Assembly (NCBI RefSeq): GCF_019399895.1
Contig: NC_091887.1
Location: 1,488,001-1,552,000, forward strand
Reading direction: 5' to 3'
Length of the DNA: 64,000 bases
DNA from: Cardiocondyla obscurior
Lineage: Eukaryota; Arthropoda; Insecta; Hymenoptera; Formicidae
The notes beneath the pieces were generated by a model. The model made no database searches, was not told where the DNA came from, and saw nothing but the letters and a program-made list of their open reading frames with translations. Below, piece after piece: positions 12,997-26,150 of the stretch (position 1 is its first letter; each line of letters begins with the position of its first letter). The translations under genes were made by a program, and so were the position numbers.

Positions 12997-15032
12997 TTCC
13001 AATATAATTCCATAACGCTGCTCGATATAAGGGCCTCTTCCGAAACAAAATGTAGCTTCCGCGAAAATACATCGGCAATACGTAATTACGAAAAGAAGTA
13101 CCGTAATTTAACATTAAAAGAAAAAGCTGCCAAGTTTTGATCCGGCGTTACCTCGGCTTTTTCCAAGAAACGGATGTGTACCGCCATCGATACTGTGAGA
13201 TAAATCGTCACGATAATTTCCTTCAAGGGCCGGCCGCTGGGGTTAAAGCCCAAAGGTTACCAGCGATAACGTCTCTCGCGCTGTATCGCGTAAGTGTGTG
13301 TACGAAAAGGTCATTTTAAGAATATCACGTAGCTCCGTGCTTCGCCACAGTTCGAACAAACTACCTTTTCATACGGCGCGCGACACGATAGATTCGAGAT
13401 ACGGCGGCATAGAAAAACACGTTGTTCGTCTTTATATTATTACCGCAATTATCCGATGCGTGTGATTTTCTGCGAAGAAGCGAATACGGCCGAGTTCTTA
13501 ACCTTAAGTTCCTGAACCGGCGCGATCCGATAGATTCCGGTGCGCGCAGATAAAACGTTGATTTACTCTCGAAATCAATTAATTAGAAATAAATTAAGTA
13601 ATGGAGAAAATCAAGTGCGCTCGATAAGGGAGTGGAAGCGTATAAGGCGGCGAGTCTCTTATTCTTACATCATTATATTTGTTTATCGTTTTTACGATCC
13701 GGTTACGCAAATGATTACGACGACCTCTCAGCGTGTAGCGCTTATCGCGACAGATAGCCACGCGTGTGGCCTTCTTTTACAAACGTGCCAAAGAGAACTT
13801 CTTTCTATTCCTCTTCTATTCGGGAGCAAAGATCGCTGTCCACACAATTTCCCGTCATGAAAAAAAAAATTGTTCCGCTGTTACCGCACTTGACATTTTC
13901 TGAGACTCTAAACAGTTTTCCATTTTCTTTCTTCCCTTTTTTTTTTTTTTTTTTTTTTGTAAAGATATATGCTCTTTTCTGCTATCAAATGTCATATTTC
14001 TTACTCGCGAAGGGATAAAACCTAAAAACAATAGAAGATCTCTCGTATTTGTGTCTCATATTTGCAAGCTTGTCAGTGAAAAAGAAAACCTGAGGGAATC
14101 CAAGCGAGTTCTCCAATCGAAAGAGATTTTCGAAAGCGTCACTGATTACCGATATTCTCTATCAACGACGTACGTTTCCCTCGAAATAGATAAGTAGGTT
14201 GTACTACGCTTTTAGTATTTAGAAGTTACGGGCGTTCAGAGTGCGGGCAAGAAGTGTAATAATGCGGCGACTACGTTGACAAAGTCATCGGACCGAATCA
14301 GGGCGAGCAACGCTGAAAGAAAGCTGGGAGAGAAATGGCTCGGACGACGGTGGAAGGCGCGAGAGGAAAGGGGACGCAGATCGTTGCACGCGCCTGTGGC
14401 GAACGTGATGATTGGCTCCCGAAAACGGAACAGGTAGACATTAGGCCGTGGCCGGCCTCCAGGTGTGCGGAACGCGCCAGATAAAGCTCGGGTCTCGATT
14501 AACCTTTCGCGCGCGAAGAAAAATGCGACTGCCAAAATTGCACCTCCTGCGCCGGATGTAAAAAGAAAAAAAAAGAAAAAAAAGAAGAAACAAAAGAAAA
14601 AAAAAAGGAAAAACCGCCGATACGCAGATTACCGCCGCCGTACCGTGACAATATTAGGAAAGAAAGATTAAACCGTCACCGTGAATTTTGCCGGCTCGAG
14701 AAGACGCACCGGACGCTCGCGAGCCGGATAATTATTTCTTTACTTGATTCGTTGTTAGTAACAATACTCATGTTTAATATAAAAATATAAACCGCAAATG
14801 CGCGAGCTAACGAAATCTGTAAATTAATTATACATGCGTGCGCGAGACAGTTGTGCACGCGTTTCGTTGTAAAATATTACTTTTCGACACTGCCTCTCTT
14901 AGCTTTCTCTGAGGCTCGTGAAAAGATTGTTAAAAAAAAAAGGGAGCAGGTGATCGAAGTAAAAAATATAAAAAAAAGAGAAAAAAAAGGAAAGAAGAAT
15001 AAGAATAAAAAAGGTGCAAGTATCGAGAAGCG

Positions 15033-15809
15033 TCAAGCAACGAGAATCTCAAGCAGCGGCGCGAACCTTCGGCACGAGGAGAACGGGAAGGATCCATTCA
15101 CCGTAGGTAATGAGGTCCTCGCCACCAGGAGGCATGAATGAACTCTGGGAAGAGGCAACCGCGAAGGAGCACGGATAGACGGATAGATAGATGAAAAGGG
15201 AAAGAGGAAGAGCGGCCGGAGGATGAGGCAGAAGAAAGTGAGAGAGAGATAGAAAAGAGCGAGAGAGCGGAAGGGAAGAATAAGAGCGGCGAGTGCAGAA
15301 TGAGGAAAGAAGACAAGAAGACGAATCTCACTCCCCTGCAGGATATTGGAAATACTTGAGGGCTGTTGAACACGGGGCCATTTAAGGGCCACGCCGCTAT
15401 TATAACCGCCTCCGACCAGAAGCGTTTCAAATAAGAGCATTAACCGGAGCTTAGGTAGCCGGCGCGCATCTCCGAGGACGGTGGGTTGTTGTTTACTGTT
15501 CGACGCGCTACATTTTTGCGAGCGGCCAGCCACTGATGGCACCGCGTCGTAATTAAAAAGCATCTCCCCGCGTCGCGTACATGGAAATATATATTTCTCG
15601 TAAACGCACGTTGGCCCCGTTGGGTATTTTACGCGCGAGCCACCGGTGTAAAAATTGCGGAGTCGCTCGAAATATTTTCTAAGTATAAGTCGCAGTAGTA
15701 AGCGATCTAAAGTATCTTTGCGAATTAGCGGGGCTCGGCTAGACACGCGCGACAAAGAAGTATAACTCCCTCGGTGCCAGATAGTCTGGCCGTTATTTTT
15801 TTGCGTCAT
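15033..15809 (-). other. Long open reading frame of 258 codons, coding status doubtful
   Basis: This is the longest ATG-initiated frame seen in the window. The first 160 or so residues (starting MTQKNNGQTIWHRG) have mixed composition. The rest is leucine/serine/phenylalanine-rich and is read from a purine-rich plus strand where minus-strand stops are depleted. I recognise no domain, signal peptide pattern or family motif. A shorter open frame overlaps its distal part in another minus-strand frame (15098-15430). It could be a chance frame, a lineage-specific gene or part of a long exon. No clear promoter or polyadenylation context was found. Confidence 0.15.
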
Positions 15810-17000
15810 TTCTCGACGTCATCGGCAGATCCGCCCTAGCTAACCGTGGCCAGAACTCGTGTCTCTTTTCGCAGCCTGCCGGGCTCCGTTCCGCGCTTCC
15901 TCCCAGCCCTGTCATTCTTCTTCCTCCGAACCACGGAGCTGCCATCCCTCGGCACCCACCTTTCCCGCGAGTACGCGGAGAAGAATCACGCTCTGACAGT
16001 CCCTGATTAATACAATCCTTAATGTCATCGCTCCCCGCGACGGGAAGAGAACGGAGAAGAGTCTTCGGAGAAAGACTTTTGCGGGAAAGATTGCGAGTTC
16101 GCGGCGTGGCTTCTCCGCTCGGAGCGAATCAAAAATACGCTTCAACGTTACCCGCGAACGTTAATTTAATTTCTCCTCGTGCGTACTGTATTCCGAATTT
16201 ATATTCAACGCACCGCTTCTTAATTGCCGCGCGTTAATAAACTTTACTCGGTGCCACGGCATTCGGCGATAATTCGATTTCATCGGCGGACTTTATTTTT
16301 ATATTACTGCCGATTGCTCGCAACGATTTCGCGTCGTAAAATGTTATACGCGGCTGCCAGAATTTTTGTGTGGAATGTCTTCGATTTGTTATAATTTATT
16401 TCAACGTACGACTCTACATTAATGCATCGAGGACGTCAATGCGCGAGAAGAAAGGATCTCGGTTTTACATTTCCTACCTCAATTGAAATATATTGGGGTC
16501 AGCGGCTGGACCAGCGATTCGAGGCAGTTCATCGTATTATCGCTCGTTTTAACCTTCCCACTGATAACTGTTCGACCTCCTAACACGAGTGGTTCACGCA
16601 TTACTTCACACGGAATCTCATTATGGTCAATTTTTTTTTTTTAATCGCAACAGTACAATCTTTCTCGGAAAAGATTTTAAAAACAATCGCATTTTAAAAT
16701 ACCGTATGAAAAAGTCTATAATTCAAGTCTTAATCAAAATTCCACATCAATTAGTCTTCAATTAAAATATAATAAATTAACAAATTTAAAAATAATAAAT
16801 ATAAATCTATTATTTACAACACGCGCAATAACTTTAGAAAATTAAAAAAAAAAGAAAAAAAAAAGAAAAAAAATAAAAAAATATAATTCAAAGAAAACAA
16901 AGTCACGCGTACGCCAAACGGAATTGTTAAATCGTCGAGTCAACTGCTAAGTATGTCATTTACGATTTAGGATAATTTGGTCTAAGTGATTCCACGGCAT

Positions 17001-17770
17001 CGTGGACACAGCGCTGAAGATCGGGCCAGCTTTCGTCGCACGAAGAAGTCGCCGTCGGCACCGAACGGTCAGCGGAGTCGGTGGGGGCCCTATCGCATTA
17101 TGAGGACAGGAGAGAAAGAAAGGGGTGGTTAGTCGAAGGGGGTCCATGGCATTAGTATAGCACGCCGGAATAATTGGGTACAGTCTGGCCGGCTACCGTA
17201 CTTAACGTCGGCTCCTTTCAAGCGAGAGAGCGCCTCCGCCTCATCCTCATTCTCTCTCATCCACATCCTCGTCCTCGTCTCCCATCCTTCCATTCTCCCC
17301 ATTCTCGAGCAGCCCCGGACTCGCCTCCGCGCCGGCAAAAAGAGCAGCCCGACGCGAGGAAAAAGAGACCAGAAGAAGACGACTACTGGGCGAAGTGTAC
17401 GAGGACGCGGGAAGGGCGGGAGGAGGAGGGCAAAGAAGGACGAAGGAAGCGACGGGACGAGGGAGGGCGCGGGAGACATGGATCTCGAAGAAAAGAGGAG
17501 CACGCGCACACTGTGGAAACAGGGGCAGGAGATCAGGGGCGCTGGCGGTATCAGAGCCCGCTGTCGGTGACCGGGGGAGGAAGAAGGAAGAAACCGTGGA
17601 AGAAGAACGCCGAAGAACGTCCTCGCGGTTGGAAAAGGGGCGACGGGACTCCGGGACAAGAACAACGCGACGGGGCAACGCGGAACAAAAGCAATGAGAG
17701 GGACCGCGCAAGCAAAACGACCGGCGTTGGCCCGAAAAGGGGCGAGGAGTCATAACTGTCTCGATGTCCA
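17001..17770. other. GC-rich purine-biased block
   Basis: Purine-rich sequence (GAAGAAG, GGAGGA and similar runs) produces overlapping open frames of 168-193 codons on both strands. The plus-strand translation is arginine/glycine/glutamate-rich low complexity, and the minus-strand one is proline/serine/leucine-rich. That mirror pattern is typical of biased sequence, not coding. It could be a promoter-proximal island, but no coding exon is supported. Confidence 0.35.
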
Positions 17771-20700
17771 GTGGCGCGGATGTTTTGTAAATAGGAGGCG
17801 ACCCACCCCCCCGGCCCTTATCTCATCCGAATCTCATTCTCTTTTCGTCTTTTCTCTACGTGTCGTCTCTTCCGCCACTCTCGCTTCATTTTCGCGACGA
17901 GGCCCCGCGTACTTCGCCAGGCAAAAGCTTTTCGGTAATAGCTATCTAGTCTTCTTCATCAATCTAAGACGTTCTAAAAGAAACGCGCTTTTCTTCCCGG
18001 TCATCTTTCCCGCGCAACTCGAGATCTGACATTCCGATATTTTCTTACGCGGCGCTATTGATATTCACTGCAACCCGACGTCGAAAGGTCGGGATCTGAT
18101 ATTTTTCAATCGCTCTACTACGAGGTTTCATTTTTTTTCAACTAGATCGAGTGCGCCGCACGGCGCATCGATTTTCTTTCATTCTTTAATCATCGCTACA
18201 TTAAAATCTGTTTTTTATCCCGCCCCCTTCCCTCGTTTTTGTCGAAGGTAAAAAATTCTCTCGACACGTGGATCGCCGCTGAAAGGTCGCGCGCGAGTAA
18301 AGATCATCGACGCTGTTCAATCTCGTTTATTGTATTTCACGACTCCGCAAGTGACACTCCACGTCCACTTTTCGCTATCGCGTATACGTCGAATAAACAT
18401 TAAGCAACAAATACCTAATCGAATATTCAAAAGAGACCGAAGAAGGATCTGTAAAAAAATTGAAAAAAAAAAAAAAAAGATCGCGCAGAGTGCTAATCGT
18501 CTTCGGAACGTCAGACCGTCGGATGATTCCGACTGCTTCTAACAACCGACTTAACGACTGGTTAAATAATGCACTGAACCGGCATCGTAACTCCCCATCA
18601 ACAGTTAATTCGCAATTTTATTCTAAAATTAATTGATATTACTTCTTCGCTCTCTGACCTATGATTGAGATCGTCGAAATGCTAATTAGATAATAATTAC
18701 GGGTACATTTCAAGGCAAAGATCGTAAGATTTTTTATTTTATTCCTTTTCTTTCTTTTCCTTGACGGTTAATTCTGAGACGCGGTGAAACCAATCGCGCT
18801 AATAGATTATGACGTATCGACAGCTCCGAGTTGTCTCGCGGAGCGGCTCGTTTCCCGCGTCGCATTCCTACGCCCGTGCATTTTAAACAGCTTGTTTTAT
18901 GCGGCCCGAAATGAACTCGAAAAAATCGGCGGACTCTCCCCTCATCACCCCCCTCCCTCCCGTTCCTTTCTTAATGGAGTCGTAACTTCTGGAGATGCTG
19001 CCCACCTCTTTCCCGGCCGCGCTAGAGAGGCACGTCGACCAGACGTAACCGCCGCCGCCGTCGCCGCGCAGCGCGATGCAAGACGTCTCTCGTCCCGCGT
19101 TTCTTCAGCTACGTGAGTCCCGAAGAAAGAGCCCTTACTCTCTCGGCCCTTACGCCGACCGGAACAATGCCACGCACTGTCTCGCGCGCGAACCAGCCCT
19201 CGTCATCTCACCGGATCCCCGGTTCGCCAAAAATTCATTTGCACAGCTAACCGCGGACGCGACTTCGCGACGTAAAAATTGCCCGAATTATTATCTAGTC
19301 TTCAACTTGGACTATCATTAAATTAATTAGCCTAATTTTAAGATATATGATGAAATATTGATCAATTTTGTTGAGGGATTCGAGCTAAGATTTTTTCTTT
19401 TTTTTTTAACGTTATGGACGTGTATATTGAATTATTGTAAAGATTAACGCGAAGAGAATAAATTTGAGACTGCGATTGAAGAGTCGTGATGAACGCGCGA
19501 AGGAGAGCTAGGTAGGCTTAGCTTCGCTATCGCTTGTGCGCGAGAAAAATTCTGCACATCACGGATGTGAAAACGACGCCCAAAAATAGAGATTACTGCA
19601 TCCGAAAAATTCTCTGCATCATTATGCACGCATCTGGGAGACCATGACTCGAGCGGATATAATACAAACTGGTTTCCTGGAAACTTGACCTTTAATCATC
19701 TACGCTCCTTCTCTCCGAGAATCCCCCCGCGATCGCTAATTGAATCCTTCGTTGTTTCGTCCGCCGATTGCCGATGTCGCGGCGACGGTGCGCCGAACAA
19801 AGTGCGAGATCTCTGTCAGACACCTACTCTTATAAACGTTACAATTCTAACAATTAAAGCTACGAGGTCAAAAGTCAATCAACTTATCTCTTACATAAAA
19901 GTAAAAAATAAATTAAAAAAAAAAATCTAAATTGTCACGTTTATAAAAAAAAAAAATTAATCTGTACAGCGCAGAAAACCACAGTACTCAATTTTTATTT
20001 AAATAATTTTAGGAGCTCCAAATTTGCTAATGTCTCAAAAACCAGACAGACCTACTGTTTAAATTAATCACACCGGGATAAATTAACATATCGCGAAAGT
20101 AACTGCCGTACATCAAACTCGCCGGGTTTGCAACACCGGCTGCATCTTCCTAATACAACGTGACGTAATTGGTATTTGCAAGAAAAAAAAAGAAAAAGAA
20201 AAAAACAGAAGCAATTCGTCGAAGCGTTCAATTATTTCCGAGACCAGATAGGGATTAAACAATCTCGCCGTGCGCGTCGAAATGCTCGTTGCCATTAGCG
20301 GGCTTTGATAATAATAAAAAAAAAATAATAATAAAAAAGAAAAAAAAAAGAGAAAGAAAAGAGAGACAGAGAGAGAAGAAGGAAGAACGTGTGCACGTTG
20401 TAACACGCGGCTCTCGCTTATGCGCTCTAAAATTAACATCACCGCGGCGGCGGCAGCGCGAGCTATCGGCGATCGATTTTCCGCATAGCTGCATCGACAC
20501 GGTGAGAAAAAAGGAGAATTTAAAATAAGGGCTGGGTAATACAAAACAAAAGGCGGGGTGACAAAGTGTGCCAAGAAGTGTCTCGGGTGCGCGCGTGCAA
20601 CGACACTAATCCGACCTTTGGCGCGAGGAAGGACGAGCCAGTCGCATGTAAAAAATGCAACCGAGGCGACCTATTCCAGCGTGAAACTAATGCAACCTCG

Positions 20701-23700
20701 GCGAGGCAGAAACGCCTCGCGTTTCTAGCTGGAAAAAGTCAGCGTGACGAGCGCCGTCGCTGACGGTGTGTATCAATTTTCAGATTACAACGAAACAACC
20801 TTCCGCTCGTGCGTTTTTTTTTTTTTTCTTTTTTCTCTTTTTTTTCCCCTCTCGCGCGCGCGGACCCATCTCTCTCTCTCTCCTCCTCTCTCGCTTTCTT
20901 CCCGGGGAAGAAAAAAAAACCTCTCGTATCGATCGCGATACTTTTTAATGCGTTTTTTAATGCATTTATTTCTCTTGGGCCCCTCTTTTGCACTTTTTAT
21001 GCGCCCACGCCTGTTTTTCCCGCACTTTGCTCGCTCGTTCCGAGCGAGCGAGCGAAAAGTCGCCCCGTAAATGTCCAACGTAAATTATGGTACACGCTTC
21101 ACTTTCGCCGGGCCGCCGTTATTGTTTATATGCATGTTGAAACGATAGGCGGTAACACTGCATTTCTTTTTCTATTTTTTTTTTTTTTCTCTTTTTTCTT
21201 TAGTTAAACGCTTCGTTTCGCGTGGCGTGAAAATTTTTTTTCTCGAAACGCCGAATAACATATCGGGCCGTGCGTAAAACGCGGGGAACCATTGCGAGGA
21301 GGATTGTTCCGAGTCGACCGTGCGTTTCTACAATTAAATAACTTCGTCGCGACTTCGCACACGTGTTCGCCCGATCCGAGGCCGCGGATAGAGACACGCT
21401 TTTATATTGCCATGCCTGGTAGCGCCACGCTACGACAGAAGCCAGAACCGTATTGACGTTTTCTCAAGCACGCAGAAGCTTGGATGGTACAGACATTCTT
21501 CCGCGCGGAACATCCGGCCGCTTCCCGAAATCCGTCCGGAATTTAAAGAAACGCGACGCTACTTCGGCCGCACCCGAGCCGGGATTTATCGTCCACAAGT
21601 TTCGTAATTAATTTGGCGAAGCTGCGCAAAATTAAGTCGAACCAAACTGATCGTAAAAATTGGTACCACTTATAAGAATCCTTTTTATATTAATTAGTAT
21701 TTAATGTAGCGCTTATACGAATAATATTTAACTGTGAAAACATTTCCCGAAGACCTAGCTCCGCCAGAAGTGTCCGTTCTATTTCGTTTAATAAAAAAAA
21801 TTAATAAATAAAAATTAAAGTATAAAAAAACCGGCGGACGCGTAAAGAATATCATATAGTCGATCAAATTTTTCAAGAGCCGACGTTCAGAGCGCCGGCA
21901 CGAAATTACATGCCTTGATAATTTACACATTCGAAATGATAATGGAGCAATAACGTTTCCAACGATATTCAAACTCAACCCGGCACGTCTCCGTCTCTCA
22001 CCGCGATACCTTTTTTTTTTTTTTTACTCCCGCTTCCGTTACGCACACAGCGGCCATTAACGCTAATCAGCCGCGTAGAATGTTGTAAACTTTTTGGCGC
22101 GAGTCACGGCGATTACGAGCCAAGAAAGTTACGATCGAAATGCAGTCACGATCACGAAGAATTATATACGTCCGTCCGTGCTCTGTAATTATGTCCCGAG
22201 CGAGATTCCACCAGCTCTGAATAAGCCGCTCGAGGCTCGCGCACGTGGAAACTCGGAAGCGCTCGCCCGTAGAGAAATATGATTAATATAACATCCCCGG
22301 CGTGGATTCACGACGCACGCAAGAACAGTAATATTAAAAAAAAAAAGAAAAAAAAAAATTAACAGGCACAAATATATTTTCTGAGTCTCGTAAAAGTCCT
22401 CAGTTGCGAAGCTGAGTGTCTCGTAGATTCGAACGTTCCACGTTTGGGAAAATCTCCAGAAGCGAAGACGGAATTAAATTTTGCATTTACGTAAGTACGA
22501 GCTTATTATCCGGAGACGCAAACGTGCCGCTCGCGAGCGCAGCCTTGAGCCAGAAATGTTCTCCGTTCGCGAAAAAGAGCCAGGAGGCGAATATCGTTTT
22601 GTCGCATCGCGCGCGGGCGACGGTGAATGAAACGGACGTTAAGGCATTCGCCGCTTACAAGCGGTGCACGGCATGGTTATCAAGCGATATCGGATATCTC
22701 GCTAAATCTCGCGCGCTTATCTGCGATCTCGACAACCTCAACCGGGGGGTTCTCTCCGGCCGCGTTTCACTGCACGCGGCCCCGTCGGGGTCGGCATTAC
22801 CTGGACCGGCCCGAAGTACGCGCATGTAGATGAGGCAGATGCTACGGTAAAGATTATCCCCGGCGGACACCGCTGACACTTAACAGGGCCCAATTAAAGC
22901 CCATTACACGATTAATTGTACGATTAATTATATACCGAGAAGCGCGCGTTCGCGGACTACCCCTTCTCGCCAAATCGAGCCCGGCTTGGCGAAGACCTCT
23001 TTACTTTCTTACTTTCCATCGCGTCTGAATAAACGTAAGGCGAACGCCGTTATTGAAATCCCCGAAGACGGTCCTCTTACGATATATTATTCTGTATAAA
23101 ACCCGACGTTTAAAATCTTGGGAAGAATATCAAATTGAATAATTTTCCGGGTTTTATTTTAACGCAAGGTGTACCGCTTTCGGAGCTCACTCTCATCACC
23201 TCGACGCGCTTTAAGAAGCTAGACGAACCGTGCGAAAGTCCCTCCCGCTCGATAGTAATTTCGCGACAGTCCGTAATCGCGTTTCGCGTTGGATCCCGCG
23301 ATGATAGATGGCACGTACGATCGCCGTACAAACACACCCGATCTTTATTCATGGGGGGAGGGAGGAGGAGGCTCTCCCGCTAACTTCGCCATTGTTCAAA
23401 CGCTCGCGGATCGCACGATATGTCGGCTCTGTAACTGCACAGGTTGGAATACGGTACGCGCCGCGGTGCGCCTACGTGTCTCTTTTTGCGAAACGAAACG
23501 AACGGCCGTGAGAGACCGGGATCACGGAAATCGCTCGCTATTACACGCCGGCGGCCGCGCCGAGCCGGAGGCCGCAATTATCAAACCATCCGTGGACGCG
23601 CGATGGATACTGATAACTCGAAAATTACACCTTCCGCAGCGGACTGAAATTAAAACGCAAAACCCGACGATCTTCGCACGGGCGCGCGCGTCTTACGTCG

Positions 23701-25130
23701 TCCTGATTTTTCTCAGGTAGATTTTTTTTTTTTTTAGTGGAGAAAGCGCGTTGTTCGATTGATTTAAGGAAAAAATTAGCGCGACACTCGAGAGCCTCGG
23801 ATCATTAAGTGACAAAAAAAATTTAGTTTTAAATAACGCGATTACTCTTCCCATTTTTTTATTCCTTGAATTAATTAAATGTAGCGCTGGTCGCAATAAA
23901 TGAGCGATCGTCTCGGGCCAGACCACTATCTGACCAATTCTAATTTCCATTTACTGGCACGGCGCACGATCGACTCCACATTCATTTCGATGTTCACTTT
24001 ATCGCTTTTATCTCGACACTTTCTTGCGCCTCGCTAAAACATTCGCATTCGATTCGCCCTCCCCCCACGGTCCCTCTATTTCCTCCATTTATTTCCTGAA
24101 TCTAAATTATATCAACCTGTCAAAAATTGTCCTAATGGACGGCCGCGTTATTATTCGCGAAGATTTATGTGCTAAGTAAAAGCCTTCGAAAGCGTCATGC
24201 TGGTATTATATTCGTTCGGCGCCCAGAAAATAGACCGGGGCGTTAACTTCGTCCATTTCGCGCAGCCGGGATAAATAAAACTTTTAATATCGCCCCGTAA
24301 TTTTAAATTACAACGACGGCGTTACACAAAACATTTGCGTAATGTAACATACGCGCGAGTTACATAAAGCGGGACTTTGCATTTTTTTTTTTAACTTCTG
24401 CGCCGTCTGCATATTTGCGTATCGCCAATTTTAATGTGGCGTCTATCATATTTCGATGCGTATATTATTACGGGAAATCGAATAACGAGACATGCAATTA
24501 AATCGCCTCGCGAATGATTACGCAGCACCTTCCTGGCAACGTTGACATAAATGACAAACTTTCTTCTCGATTACGCGGTATTCTTTTCGATTCTTTTATT
24601 TCAACTAACGATCGTAAAATGATATTGTTTTTTAATCGTGCCTGCCGGTCTATTTCCGAAGATTTCTCGCTGGGGAAATACCTTAAAGCTTTCTAAAATA
24701 ATCACTTTGAAAATAATTTGAACTACATTATGATAAAGGTTACTTAAAATAATAAGAGATTTTTTTATCACGGCATTCAGTCTAATTGGAGTTTAATGAA
24801 ACAAATGGTCAATGTTACCATGTTTTAGTAGAATGAGAAACGAACAATTTAAGAAGAAATTAGATTAAAAAACCAAAATTTCTCTAAATAAAAACCTGCC
24901 ACATTTTTTAATGCAAGATAATTTTTTTTAAATATATCTTAATATAATTAATCGCGTAAGTTCTGTCGAAGATTTTACTGATACGTATATATTTTCCTAC
25001 ACTGACCAATCATTCTCAAGTCATAATCGGAGGAAGAGCGTAAGACTCGTTCGAATTTGATCTTCTCGGCTGAGAAGTCAAGGGGGTGCGACATCCCCTT
25101 GGCGATACCCAGTAGCATGGCGGCGACGTG
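17771..25130. other. Non-coding stretch without a supported gene
   Basis: This is alternating CpG-rich and AT-rich sequence with poly-T and poly-A tracts (for example near 20815-20845, 21177-21200 and 22010-22025). Open frames up to about 150 codons occur on both strands. One at 22416-22829 on the plus strand reads fairly like protein, but it has no internal ATG until its last codon and no splice support. A perfect 9-bp hairpin lies at 21029-21049. Nothing else stood out. Confidence 0.4.
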
Positions 25131-25369
25131 GGTCTCGCAGGGCGGACAGGTATAACGTAGGTGCACGTAGACTCCAATGTACGTTCGTGTGTGCGTGAGC
25201 GTGTGTATGTTCGCGTGCAAGAGGCAGTAACCCTCAAGGTAAGGCGAAATGCCACCTGGCAGGTTTTTGCGGCGTTGCGCGCGAGATGCGATATTGTTTT
25301 TGCCCCCTCGGCCCGAGCCCAAGCGGAGGAGCTGCCTTCAGCCCGTGCCCCCCTTTCGTTTCTACCCTC

Positions 25370-25600
25370 TTTCCACCCAGTGTCGCCCCACTTCCGGTGT
25401 GGGTAGGACCCGGTGGCCAATAGGAGGTGGGTACCACGCCTCCCCCACCTACGCGCACCTGCGTTCGCGCCCGCCAATCGGAGGACGAACTACCTGGAGA
25501 ACCGAGTCACCGCAACAGAGAGAAAGAGAGAAAGAGACGGCGAGAAAGGGAGTAAGGGAGAGAGGGCCAGAGAGGGACGGAATGGCGGACGTGCGAGCGA
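25370..25600. promoter_or_regulatory. Candidate TATA-less CpG-rich promoter with ETS, GC-box and two CCAAT sites
   Basis: The sequence shows an ETS/GABP-type ACTTCCGGT at 25390-25398, a CCAAT box at 25417-25421, a GC/KLF-box-like CCACGCCTCCCCCACC at 25433-25448, and a second CCAAT box at 25474-25478. These lie within 90 bp and are followed by purine-rich AGAGAGAAAGAG sequence. ETS sites, CCAAT boxes and GC boxes commonly combine in broadly expressed promoters. Direction is unknown. On the plus strand an ATG at 25582 opens a frame beginning MADVRARRGQG, but it runs into low-complexity proline/serine sequence and I do not call it a gene. Confidence 0.4.
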
Positions 25601-26150
25601 GAAGAGGGCAAGGACGGAGAAAGGAGAGAGAGGAAGATGCACCGCGAAAACGTCCTCCGCAGTACTTGGACGCGCACGCTCCGATCGCACCTCTCTTCCT
25701 CTCTTCTTTTCTTCCCTCCCGCCCGCCCGCCCGCCCATCGACCGGCCGCTATTGCTCGACGCATTCTCCTTCTTGTTGTTCTTCTTCTCCTTCCGCACCC
25801 AGCCGCCCTCCGTCACTCCTCGTTTCCCTTCTTTCGCCTCTTTGTGCCGAGGGGCCGAGAGAGCTTCTTCTCCACGATAGGCTACGTAGGTGCGCCCGGC
25901 GTTTCATTTCTTCCCTTTTGCCGTTAATTTTCTTTGCGCGCCACCGCGTTTTTGCCCGGCCGCTCCATTACCACTGAATTCTTCTTTCGGCGATATTTCG
26001 AGCTGTTTATCGGCCCGTAATGGCCGCGACCTCGAAGCGCGCACCTCTCTTTCGGCGCGACCGAAGCCCTTTCCGTTCTCCAAGCGCGTCGCGCGCGAGC
26101 TTTCCCGCCGTCGCTCTTTAGCGTCGGCTCCCAGACTTCGGGGCCTTTAA
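25600..26150. other. CpG-rich block downstream of the candidate promoter
   Basis: GC-rich sequence switches from purine-rich to pyrimidine-rich on the plus strand near 25680. Overlapping open frames on both strands (up to 242 codons) are low-complexity. It may be an untranslated first exon. No confident splice donor was found, although TACGTAG|GTGCGC near 25891 is a weak possibility. Confidence 0.3.
25718..25737. repeat. CCCG tetranucleotide repeat
   Basis: About five tandem CCCG/GCCC units lie inside the CpG-rich block downstream of the candidate promoter. Confidence 0.8.

Larger units (their letters stand above)
12781..17000. other. Mixed non-coding stretch
   Basis: The contents are a G-rich run (12788-12808), an A26 tract (12971-12996), a T22 tract (13937-13958), A/G-rich tracts near 14565-14610, and one unusually long minus-strand open frame listed separately. 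I found no splice-supported exon or RNA gene. The right part (16630-16910) is AT-rich with A-rich runs. Confidence 0.4.

Noticed and set aside
17174..17755. 193-codon plus-strand and 178-codon minus-strand overlapping frames
   Set aside because: Both come from purine/pyrimidine-biased GC-rich sequence. The peptides are low-complexity mirror images with no domain.
22416..22829. 137-codon plus-strand open frame
   Set aside because: It reads fairly like protein but has no ATG except the last codon and no good acceptor. One such frame is expected by chance in this much CpG-rich DNA.
25249..25977. 242-codon plus-strand frame
   Set aside because: Low complexity (arginine/glutamate then proline/serine), overlapped by frames on both strands, and no splice or family support.
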